NCBI GenBank assembly: GCA_949361645.1
Contig: OX442428.1
Span: 8,207,542 to 8,271,541, forward strand
From: Spongilla lacustris
Lineage: Eukaryota; Porifera; Demospongiae; Spongillida; Spongillidae
Direction: 5' to 3'
DNA: 64,000 nucleotides
The position numbers and the translations under genes were made by a program. The stretch's first letter is position 1; every line of letters starts with the position of its first letter. This document shows positions 39,029 to 51,200 of this stretch, piece by piece. The notes under the pieces were generated by a model. The model was not told the DNA's origin, searched no databases, and worked only from the letters and a program-made list of their open reading frames with translations.

Positions 39029-40483
39029 TTATTGCAAACGCATAAGCCCGCTTGTATATGCGAATGGGAACGAGAGTACATCACGAACATGTACATCGCA
39101 CGGACTTCTGCTCACATGCTTCCCGTCCACTGATATGCAGAGCTGGCAGTGACCAGTGGTCTGAGGTGTGAAGGTGATGGTGTAGATACCATCCCCTTGA
39201 TCATCCACATGTCCCAGTATGGCCTCACCACTTCCTTTGAGGATAAGCTCTGCCTTCACTTTCAGTCCCTCACACCCCACTACCACCTTCTCTTTGGTCC
39301 TTGTGTGCAGTATAATTTCATACCTGGTATTGAGGACAGGATCGGACTCCTGTTTCCATGTACAGTTCGCTGGGATTACCTCATCCACAATACCAAACTG
39401 AGAGATTGTCTTCTTGAGTGACCCCCCATCCACACACACGGCCATTGTACCCTGCTCTGCTGGCACTGCAGAGCTCTGGTCCTTCATTTCACTAAGAATT
39501 TGGGATAACCTATTTTGTGGGAATCGCTTAAGACAGATCATCTGTTCACCAGTGTGGTTCTTTAATATGCTTGTGACTGCATCAGCACAGCTTGCTAATT
39601 CCCTCTTCATAACCAGAAACTGCTCTTTTTGAAAGTTCAAAGATGTTGACTTTACCAATGCAATGTCATCAATTTTGCTTGTCAATATCTCTTGTCTTTC
39701 CTTCAGGGAGTTTTGCAGTTCCTCAAACGTGGCATTCAGGGTGCAAAGTGCACTTTGCCTAGCAGCTTCCACCTCTTTCATTGCAGCCTCAATGTCACCA
39801 ATGGCCTTTGTGATCTTCTCCAGCATGCTACGTGCAGGCTCCAGGGACTCCCTCATTTCATTTTGATAGGTCTGTGCAAGGTGCGATGCCAGCACACACT
39901 TGTGCCCTCTATGGCCTTCCACCATGCAATAATGGCAGACTAAGTCATCGCAGTCCTCGCAGAAGAAGTCCACGGCTTCGCCCGCATGGGCAGGCTGAGA
40001 GCAGTACAGTCTGTGAGGCTTCATGCAAGCCTCCAGTGCTCTGACCGAGCCTCTCTCCAGACAGACCAGTGTGTGATGCTGCAGCCTGTTGTGATGCATG
40101 TGGTGGTCCCAACACAGCTGGCAGAGAAGCTCACTACATTGACAGCAGTATGCTTTAGCAAGAGCTGCTGGGGAGGAGGAGGGGCCTGCACACCCGTCAC
40201 AACCCACCACGAGACCAGAGGCCCCTTCAAGGCTCCCTAAGATGTCAGCCACCTTGGTTTGAAAGGCTGCGTGCTGGTCTTGAGGCAAGCTGTCTGCTCC
40301 CTTTGCAGAAACATTGATGCACCTTTGGCATGCATGGCACCGAATACCCTCAGCTGACTCTGAAGTGGTCACCTGACCTTTGAGACACTTTAGGCAAAAT
40401 GTGTGAAGACACGGGAGAAGTCGGGGATCAGAGAACGGCTTTAAGCACAGACCACAGACAACCTGGTTTGAATTCAGTGACAT
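39029..40483 (-). CDS. TRIM-like protein (RING, two B-boxes, coiled coil, filamin), no NHL
   Basis: A single-exon frame of 484 aa. The RING starts at CGLCLKPFSDPRLLPCLH. Two B-boxes follow (SELLCQLCWDHHMHHNR and CDDLVCHYCMVEGHRGHK), then a coiled coil (about 215-330) and a filamin-type repeat (about 370-465: YTITFTPQTTGHCQLCISVDG, SRSPCDVHV). It is clearly paralogous to the 759-aa protein at 23328-25607, with the same module order and motif wording. It stops soon after the filamin repeat, so the NHL propeller is absent. Only intergenic-looking sequence follows, so this is a shorter family member rather than an obvious truncation within the window. The RING suggests ubiquitin-ligase activity. 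Head to head with AMP deaminase, about 0.8 kb apart. Confidence 0.88.
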   Translation of the reverse strand: MSLNSNQVVCGLCLKPFSDPRLLPCLHTFCLKCLKGQVTTSESAEGIRCHACQRCINVSAKGADSLPQDQHAAFQTKVADILGSLEGASGLVVGCDGCAGPSSSPAALAKAYCCQCSELLCQLCWDHHMHHNRLQHHTLVCLERGSVRALEACMKPHRLYCSQPAHAGEAVDFFCEDCDDLVCHYCMVEGHRGHKCVLASHLAQTYQNEMRESLEPARSMLEKITKAIGDIEAAMKEVEAARQSALCTLNATFEELQNSLKERQEILTSKIDDIALVKSTSLNFQKEQFLVMKRELASCADAVTSILKNHTGEQMICLKRFPQNRLSQILSEMKDQSSAVPAEQGTMAVCVDGGSLKKTISQFGIVDEVIPANCTWKQESDPVLNTRYEIILHTRTKEKVVVGCEGLKVKAELILKGSGEAILGHVDDQGDGIYTITFTPQTTGHCQLCISVDGKHVSRSPCDVHVRDVLSFPFAYTSGLMRLQ

Positions 40484-41287
40484 GTCAATCTAAAATCACG
40501 AGAGAGAACGTGTTATTAAAGTGCCATTAGAAAAACAGGTATATGGTGCCATAGATATAGTACTGGTACGATACATTAATAACCCATCCTGGGGAAGTGC
40601 TGCACGCTAAACAAAAGAGTTCAGACAAAGTGTACTTCAAAGTATAATTTTTCAAGCTAGGCTATTACTTAGTAGTTGTGCACGATTTCTTTTGAATTTA
40701 CATGTATGTGGTTAAACCCACCAGCCGCGCCGTGACCTAGTATCCTCCTTCTGCACCGATAATTAGAATAATAACAGCGGTAAAACTCACGTGAGATGTA
40801 TAGAAATACATTTTATATGAAATTCGGTTAAGCTCAGTGAAGCAGATTTAAGCTGGGTAAGACCAATCATTTCGTGTGTATGTGCCATGCATGCTCGGAG
40901 CCGAGCTTACTGCAGCTGTGTTTAATGGTGTACCTTTGTGTGTTTCGTATGTGCTTATTCGTGCGTGTAAATTGAGGACTTTAGGCACGTGTACGTACCC
41001 GTGGAACCTAACCTAAATGTCTTAATACCTCTTTACCACCGCACGCCATCTCCTTACCATCATATATCCCACCCCCTTATCACCACAACCCACCCCCTTA
41101 CCACCAATGCACCCCCACCCCCTTATCACCACACCCATCCCCTTACCACCAATGCACCCCCACCACACCCATCCCCTTATCACCACACCCATCCCTTACC
41201 ACCAATGCACCCCCACCACACCCATCCCCTTATCACCACAGCCATACTGATTACCTGCAACATTTTCCCCTACCCACGTAGTGAAAC
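40484..41287. other. Intergenic region between TRIM and AMP deaminase
   Basis: The distal half (41035-41260) is a CACCCCCTTATCACCACACCC-type tandem repeat. TTTTCCCCTACCCACGTAG, just before the AMP deaminase ATG, could be a 3' splice site for a 5' untranslated exon. Confidence 0.5.
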
Positions 41288-44200
41288 ATGGCCAGTCCAG
41301 AAACAGGTTTCATTGATGCACCCCAGAGGTCAGTCCCGGAGCAGCTCCAGTTGGAGCCAGAGAACGCTCGCCTCTCCCGGACATCAGCTTTGGCCTTCCA
41401 ACAGTTGGCCAACAAGCTCCACAAGTTGGCCTCCATCACTGAACACAACGACCCTCTCTCCCCTGTTAAGAAGGCCACCTTCCCCTTCAATGACCTCATC
41501 CCTGATGATGCAGTGATCGATGAGGCTACATACGAAGACTTTCAGCATATTGAGGCATATGCTGGTACTGAAGGACAGTACTCTTCAGGTAACCATGGAG
41601 ATAAGTGGCAGTGCATGCATGCATATGTGGTGGTTGTTGGCGTGTGGCCCAGTCAAATTCCTGGCTTGTGTTGTGTACGTGTGCAAGGTGTCTGGTAGAA
41701 GAGCAGGGTGAGTGTAGAAGGAGGGGGAAGGGGAGGGGAGGGGAGGGAAGGGAAGGGGAGGGGGGAGGGGGAGGAAGGGGAGGGGAGGGAAGGGGAGGGG
41801 GAAGGGGAAGGGAAGGGGAGGGGAGGGGAGGGGGAGGAAGGGGAGGGAAGGGGAGGGGGGAGAGGAGGGGAAGGGGAGGGGAGGGGGAGGAAGGGGAGGG
41901 GAGGGGGAGGAAGGGGAGGGGAGGGGGAGGAAGGGGAGGGGAGGGGGAGGAAGGGGAGGGAAGGGAAGGCTATCTGTATGTGCCTACTACATTTTATCCC
42001 TTCTGCAGAACCCATACACTCTCCGAATGTGGCATTTGAATACTTTGGGGCCAGGCTTGAGGAGGAAGACACCCCATTGGAGAGGAGGCAACAGATGTCA
42101 CCAGAGCTGTACACCGGAGGAAGGAAGCCAAGTACAGTACTCCTGGACTCTGGTGTGTGCACCACTGTCCCCTTCTGTCGCGTCTCCATCAAACCTCCCA
42201 ATGCTGCTTCAGTTGGTGACCATGTGGACTATGCAGGGGTAACAGATCCATTGTGTGTGGGAGTATACTGGAGTATGTGGGAGTATACTGGAGTGTGTGA
42301 GAGTATACTGGAGTATGTATGTATACTGGAGTATGTGGGAGTATACTGGCGTCTACAAGAGTATGACAAAACCACTTTTCCTTGTTAAATATTGGAATGT
42401 GCCTAAAACCATTACTACACAACCATCTGTTCTTACATGTATCTACTTGCAGTGTAATAATTGACCATTACATATGGTATTGGTATATATGGACACATAG
42501 GAACCATGTTGACCAAACATTGATGTGGAGTTGTACTGGAGTACATACTGGAGCATGTGGAGGTGTTGTGTGGGGAATGATAATATTGACCACTTTTGAA
42601 GAACACAGCCCCCTGAATACTAAACCAACAGACTAAGGTTCAAAGTTTAGGGGGCGGGCCCCCAATAGAACATATGCTTCCTCTTGTTTTGATGAGAAGG
42701 TGAATGTAGGCAAGTTGGGAGGGACTCCAACCTCATCCCCAGACTGAACAACGCCTGTGCAGCTCAAGGAATTGTAATATTAGTATATTGACACATATTC
42801 ACAGGGTGGTATGGAGGCCCCATTTTTCAAGATCGTGTCTACAGCTTTAATGCTCTTCCCCCAATCCCTTACAAGGTTTCTCGGGGTGACTTTGATGAAG
42901 CCAACAAGCTGCTCATTGCAGCGCTAGAGATACGTCGCAAATACATGAAGATTGGGTCCATGCCGTTCTGCAAGACCACAGCAAATGTGATGGATGGGAA
43001 CCCTCCCCCTAGCTCAGTGTTCTGTGTGCCTGACACCAGCGGCAAGATCTTCTTGACCAAGATGGGAGACATATTGCCTGGTAAGTCATTGTTATTCCCC
43101 CATTTTAGGTCTGTGTACAAGGTGAACCCCTCCCTCCCCTCCCTCCCCTCCCTCCCCTCCCTCCCCTCCCTCCCCTCCCTCCCCTCCCTCCCCTCCCTCC
43201 CCTCCCTCCCCTCCCTCCCCTCCCTCCCCTCCCTCCCCTCCCTCCCTCCCCCAGTACAGGTGTGGACATTGTTATCTGAGGGGGTCACATGTATTGTCTG
43301 AGGGGTCACATGTATTGTCTGAGGGGTCACATGTATTGTCTGAGGGGTCATGTGTTATCTGAGGGGTAACCATGGAGATGCCTTATACACACATTTGGTA
43401 TTCCCCTCCCCCTTTAGCTGCCCGTCACTCACGAGTACCACTGCCCCCCTACACGCCCCATGACGTGGAGCCCCTCCCCAGTCTTGGGTACTCTGTGACC
43501 ATGAAGGAGGGGGTGGGGGTGCTCATAAAGCTGGATGGGGCCCAGGAGCATGCTGGCATCACGGCGGAGGACATGTATAAGAACCCAACGTTCTTCCAGA
43601 AGCTGAGGAACCAGTTTATTGATGATACCAACATGATGCTTGCCCTCAGCATCCACGGACCAATGTGAGGTGGAGGGTGTGGCTATGGGGTGGAAGGTGT
43701 GGCTATGTTAGGTGGAGGGTGTGGCTATGGGGTGGAGGGTGTGGTTATGTGGGGTGGAGGGTGTGGCTATGTGAGGTGGAGGGTGTGGCTATGTGAGGTG
43801 GAAGGTGGGCTATGTGGGGTGGAGGGTGTGGCTATGGGGTGGAGGGTGTGGCTATGGGGTGGAAGGTGTGGTCATGCAAGGTAGAGCGTTGTGTGAGGTG
43901 GAGGTGTAGGTCAGAAGGCTGAGAGCGGACATGATGGTCATTACTTTAATTTCTAGTAAATCATTTTGCTTTCGCCGCCTACGGTATCTGGAGTCCCGTT
44001 ACCAGCTGCACATCATGATGAACGAGGTGCGCGAGATAGAAGCCCAGAAGTCTGTGCCTCATCGAGATTTCTACAATGTCCGAAAGGCAGGTGGGGGCAG
44101 GGGGAGTGGGAGGGGTAGGCAGGGGGAGGGGGAGGGGGAGGGGTGGGGACAGGGGGAGGAGCAGGTGGGGGCAGGGAGAGGGGGAGGGGCAGGGGGAGGA

Positions 44201-45220
44201 CAGATGGAGAGCTGTTTGACTGGTCATAGCTCATGGTGCTAATTCATACATATGAATTAATTACATGTGCATCACACATACATGTGCACACACATGCACA
44301 CACACCCATGTGCAACACACATACACACACACATGCACATACACATGTGCACACACATGCACATACACATGTGCACACACATGCACATACACATGTGCAC
44401 ACACATGCACATACACATGTGCACACACATGCACATACACATGTGCACACACATGCACATACACATGTGCACACACATGCACATACACATGTGCACACAC
44501 ATGCACACACACACATACACATGTTTACATACATACACACATACACACATGTGCACATACACATGTGCACACACATACACACAAACACACACAAACACAC
44601 ACACACATACACACACATACACATGTTTACACACAAACACACATATACACACATGCACACACATACACATGTTTACACACATACACATACACACACACAT
44701 ACACACAAACACACACAAACACACATACACACACACACACATACACACACATACACATGTTTACACACAAACACACATACAGGTGGATACACACGTTCAT
44801 GCAGCCTCTTGTATGAATCAGAAACACCTGGTTAGGTTTATTAAGAAGAAGGTGCGGTCATTCAAAGATGACATTGTCATTGATAACAAGAAGGAGAGAT
44901 TAACTTTAGCTGAGGTTAGTTTGGTGTGCCACTACTTGTTACCATAGATACCATTTCACCTGTACTTTGTTTCCTACTATGTGTCAGTGGCTGAGGGGTT
45001 AATCTTGAAATGAGATGTAGCATATATAACTATTCCCAACTTTGGGACCAGCAAATACAGTCATAATTATTGATGGCTAATACTGTGCTTCTTGTAGTTC
45101 TGATATCTAGTTTCAGGCGCCACTAAGCGAGGATATTTGGTATACTGCTGTTGCCTTCGTTTGTATTTTGTGTGTAGGTTAAAAAGTGTGTGTGCTGAGG
45201 TACTTGCAAGGGTTCTATTT

Positions 45221-45293
<73 letters not shown>

Positions 45294-48200
45294 CGCACAG
45301 GTGTTCAAGAAGCTTGGCTTGAATTCTTATGATCTGAATGTGGACCAGCTGGATATGCATGCTGTAAGTGCTATAAGGATGGGTGTGGCTATAAGGAATG
45401 GGGGAGGGCTATAAGTGATGGGGGAGGGCTATAAGGAATGGGGAGGGCTATAAGGAATGGGCGGGGCTATAAGCGATGGGCGGGGCTATAAGGGATGGAC
45501 GGGGCTATAAGGGATGGACGGGGCTATAAGGGATGGGCGGGGCTATAAGGGATGGGCGGGGCTATAAGGGATGGGCGGGGCTATAAGGGTTGGGCGGGGC
45601 TATAAGGGATGGGCGGGGTACATGGCCTTGTAACATGTACTGTTTATTTTTCTACTCTCACACAGGATCGTAATATGTTTCACCGGTTTGATAAATTCAA
45701 TAGCAAGTACAATCCGATTGGTAAGTCTGTCTGTATGGGTATCCGAGCATGCCTGAGCATGGTGTGGGGTCTCCAGGGGGGTGGGTGTTAGTGTCCATCC
45801 AATCTGAACCCATGGCAGCATTTATTAAAATACAGGAGACACACCCCTTTGTGCTTATGTGTTGGCAGCTGTTTTTGTTTGTAACTATGACAACATTGCC
45901 ACTTCCTTAGGTGAGAGTCGATTGAGAGAAATATTCCTGAAGTCTGACAATGACTTTGGTGGTCGTTACTTTGCTGAGCTGATAAAGGTGACAGGATAAC
46001 ACCTTGGTGTACACAGGGGTGTAAGATAACACCTTGGGGTGTGATATAGCACCTCGGTGTACATGGGGTGTGAGATGGCATCTTGGTGTACATAGGGGGT
46101 TGTAAGAACACCTTGGTGTACACAGGGTGTAAGATAACATCTTGGTGTACACAGGGGTGTAAGATAACACCTTGGTGTACACAGGGGTGTAAGATAACAG
46201 CTTGGTGTACACAGGGGGTTGTAAGATAACACCTTGGTGTACACAAGGGGGGTGAGATAACACCTTGGTGTACAGGGGGTGTGAGATACACATGCAAAGG
46301 AACATGTGCACCCATATCCCTCACATGTGCACCCATATCCCTCACATGTGCACCCATATCCCTCACATGTGCACCCATATCCCTCACATGAGCACCCATA
46401 TCCCTCACATGAGCACCCATATCCCTCACTTGAGCACCCATATCCCTCACATGAGCACCCATATCCCTCACATGAGCACCCATATCCCTCACATACACCC
46501 ATATCCCTCACATGAGCACCCATATCCCTCACATGAGCACCCATATCCCTCACATGTGCACCCATATCCCTCACATGAGCACCCATATCCCTCACATGAG
46601 CACCCATATCCCTCACATGTGCACCCATATCCCTCACATGTGCACCCATATCCCTCACATGTGCACCCATATCCCTCACATGTGCACCCATATCCCTCAC
46701 ATGTGCACCCATATCCCTCACATGTGCACCCATATCCCTCACATGTGCACCCATATCCCTCACATGTGCACCCATATCCCTCACATGTGCATCCATATCC
46801 CTCACATGAGCACCCATATCCCTCACATGTGCACCCATATCCCTCACATGTGCACCCATATCCCTCACATGTGCACCCATATCCCTCACATGAGCACCCA
46901 TATCCCTCACATGTGCACCCATATCCCTCACATGTGCACCCATATCCCTCACATGTGCACCCATATCCCTCACATGTGCACCCATATCCCTCACATGTGC
47001 ACCCATATCCCTCACATGTGCACCCATATCCCTCACATGAGCACCCATATCCCTCACATGAGCACCCATATCCCTCACATGAGCACCCATATCCCTCACA
47101 TGAGCACCCATATCCCTCACTTGAGCACCCATATCCCTCACATGAGCACCCATATCCCTCACTTGAGCACCCATATCCCTCACATGAGCACCCATATCCC
47201 TCACCCATATCCCTCACATGTGCACCCATATCCCTCACATGTGCACCCATATCCCTCACATGTGCACCCATATCCCTCACATGTGCACCCATATCCCTCA
47301 CATGTGCACCCATATCCCTCACATGTGCACCCATATCCCTCACATGTGCATCCATATCCCTCACATGAGCACCCATATCCCTCACATGTGCACCCATATC
47401 CCTCACATGTACACCCATATCCCTCACATGTGCACCCATATCCCTCACATGAGCACCCATATCCCTCACATGTGCACCCATATCCCTCACATGTGCACCC
47501 ATATCCCTCACATGTGCACCCATATCCCTCACATGTGCACCCATATCCCTCACATGTGCACCCATATCCCTCACATGTGCACCCATATCCCTCACATGAG
47601 CACCCATATCCCTCACATGAGCACCCATATCCCTCACATGTGCACCCATATCCCTCACATGTGCACCCATATCCCTCACATGAGCACCCATATCCCTCAC
47701 ATGTGCCCTCACATGAGCACCCATATCCCTCACATGAGCACCCATATCCCTCACATGAGCACCCATATCCCTCACATGAGCACCCATATCCCTCACATGA
47801 GCACCCATATCCCTCACATGTGCACCCATATCCCTCACATGTGCCCTCACATGAGCACCCATATCCCTCACTTGAGCACCCATATCCCTCACATGAGCAC
47901 CCATATCCCTCACTTGAGCACCCATATCCCTCACATGAGCACCCATATCCCGCACCCATATCCCTCACATACACCCATATCCCTCACATGAGCACCCATA
48001 TCCCTCACATGAGCACCACCCTTATCCCACAGGAGGTGATGGGTGACATGGCGGAGAGCAAGTACCAGATGGCAGAGCTGAGGGTATCCATATATGGTCA
48101 TTCTCCAGATGAGTGGGATAAGCTGGCCACGTGGGCAGTGAACCACAACATGTTCTGCCAGAATGTGAGGTGGCTGATACAAGTCCCCAGGCTATTGTGA

Positions 48201-51200
48201 GTTTGTACAGATTGTGTTTTCTCTCCCTTTATCCCTCCCTCTCCTCCCTCCCCCTTCTCCCTCCCTCTCCCTCCTCCCTCCCCCTCCTCTCCTTCCTCCC
48301 CCTCCTCCCTTTCCCTCCCCCTCCTCCCTCTCCCTCCCTCTCCCTCCCTCTCCCTCCCTCTCCCTCCCCTTGCAGTGATATCTACCGTGCAAAGAACATA
48401 CTCGCCAACTTTGGGCAACTGTTGAGTAATGTGTTCCTGCCTATCTATGAGGTTACCATGGATCCTAGCTCTCATCCAAACCTGCACAAGTTCCTAAATC
48501 AGGTTTGTAAAATACCACCACAGTATGTGCTGGTCCCCAGACTACACGATACGGGGCTGGTCCCCAGACTACACGATACGGGGCTGGTCCCCAGACTATA
48601 CGATACTGGGCTGGTTCCCAGACTGCATAATACTGGGCTGGTCCCCAGACTGCATAATACTGGGCTGGTCCCCAGACTCCATAATACTGGGCTGTTCCCC
48701 AGACTGCACAATACTGGGCTGGTCCCCAGAAAGCACAATACTGGGCTGGTCCCCAGACTGCACAATACATGTACTATAATCAGACCAATGTTACATATGC
48801 ACATATACATGTACTACATGTATACCCCAATACTGTACCCCCAATATTTACTCCTGAAGGGGCGGATTTAGGGGGGGGGGGGGTTGAGTAGGGTATACAC
48901 CCTCCCCCCTTCCCCCCCCCCCCCCGAAAACCTATGTTATTAAAAATTCATGACTTCTTAAGCTATAACGATTGGTACACCAGCACTACGATCCTTCCAA
49001 TGGCAGTACATGTAGGTGGATTATAAATGTTCCTGCCCACAGGATGTAGTTAAATATTCTGATCTATATATCGATCAGAATATTTAAGTATGGATACCAT
49101 CGTTATATGCCGTTCAATAATGAAATTACAATGTAGGTCTGGAAGCAAGTAAATTCCAAAGCAGCTGGGGCTCTGCCCCACACCCCGATGTAGGAGCTTA
49201 CTGCTATCCCCCATGCCCCCCCCCCCCCCCCCTCGCTGGGGGTAGGCGTGCCTTGCCCCGCCCTTCCCTGTCACTGTACCCCCCCCCCCCACCCCCCACC
49301 CCTGATATTAACTTTACCCACACATACCTGTATCACAGTATACATGATACCCCATGGACCCTTAATATTCCAGGTTGTAGGATTTGACAGTGTGGATGAT
49401 GAGAGCAAGTTGGAGACTCACAGGTTCCAGCACACTAGTCCTGACCCAGAAGGGTGGACCACAGGGGACAATCCCCCTTATGCCTACTATGTGTACTACA
49501 TGTACATCAACATTAGCTGGATCAACAGACTGCGCAAGTAAGTCACCTCTTAACGTAAGGGGGGCCAGTAAGTCACCTCTTAACGTAAGGGGGGCAAGTA
49601 GGTCACCTCTTAACGTAAGGGGGGCATGTAGGTCACCTCTTAACGTAAGGGGGGCAAGTAAGTCACCTCTTAACATAAGGGGGGCAAGTAAGTCACCTCT
49701 TAACGTAAGGGGGGCAAGTAAGTCACCTCTTAACGTAAGGGGGGCAAGTAAGTCACCTCTTAACGTAAGGGGGGCAAGTAGGTCACCTCTTAACGTAAGG
49801 GGGGCAAGTAAGTCACCTCTTAACGTAAGGGGGGCAAGTAGGTCACCTCTTAACGTAAGGGGGGCAAGTAGGTCACCTCTTAACGTAAGGGGGGCAAGTA
49901 GGTCACCTCTTAATGTAAGGGGGGCAAGTAGGTCACCTCTTAATGTAAGGGGGGCAAGTAAGTCACCTCTTAACATAAGGGGGCAAGTAAGTCACCTCTT
50001 AACATAAGGGGGCAAGTAAGTCACCTCTTAACGTAAGGGGGCAAGTAAGTCACCTCTTAACATAAGGGGGCAAATAAGTCACCTCTTAACATAAGGGGGG
50101 CAAGTAAGTCACCTCTTAATGTAAGGGGGGCCAGTAAGTCACCTCATAACGTAAGGGGGGCAAGTAAGTCACCTCTTAACATAAGGGGGCAAGTAAGTCA
50201 CCTCTTAACGTAAGGGGGCAAGTAAGTCACCTCTTAGGGGGCCAGTAAGTCACCTCTTAGGGGGCCAGTAAGTCACCTCTTAGGGGGCCAGTAAGTCACC
50301 TCTTAACATAAGGGGGCAAGTAAGTCACCTCTTAATGTAAGGGGGGCAAGTAAGTCACCTCTTAACGTAAGGGGGGCAAGTAAGTCACCTCATAACGTAA
50401 GGGGGGCAAGTAAGTCACCTCTTAACGTAAGGGGGGCAAGTAAGTCACCTCTTAACATAAGGGGGGCAAGTAAGTCACCTCTTAACATAAGGGGGGCAAG
50501 TAGGTCACACAAGTACACTATAAATACCCTGACATTCTGCCATATATCCACACATGCACACACACTTGCACACACACCTTTCCACACACACACACACCTT
50601 CCACACACACACACCTTTCCACACACAACATCTTGCCACACACGTACACCTTTCTCTGTCAGGTTGAGGTCCCTGAATACATTCAGCCTACGCCCCCACT
50701 GTGGTGAGGCTGGCCCCGCCCACCACCTGGTGACGGCTTTCATATTGGCCCAGAACATCTCTCATGGACTGCTCCTGCGCAAGGTCAGGTGATGTCACAT
50801 GACCTGCATGTTACTCCATGACATGTACATGTACATGTATATTTTGATTACCCTCATTTAAGGCCATATAAGGCTGTACATAACCATATAAGGCTGTACA
50901 TAACCATATAGGGCGTACATAACCATATAAGGCTGTACATAACCATATAAGGCTGTACATAACCATATAAGGCTGTACATAACCATATAAGGCTGTTCAT
51001 AACCATATGCCCTATCTTTGCAGGTTCCAGCTTTACAGTACCTGTACTACTTGGCTCAGGTGGGTGTGGCCATGTCTCCCCTTAGCAACAACCACCTCTT
51101 CCTGGACTACAACCGTAGCCCCTTCCCAGAGTTCTTTGCTCGTGGTCTGGTGATGTCCCTGTCTACCGATGATCCTCTTCAGTTCCATATCACTAAGGTA

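Noticed and set aside
46265..48200. Several long frames on both strands across the 21-bp array
   Set aside because: Period of seven codons with no stop; lies within an AMP deaminase intron and has no non-repeat domain.
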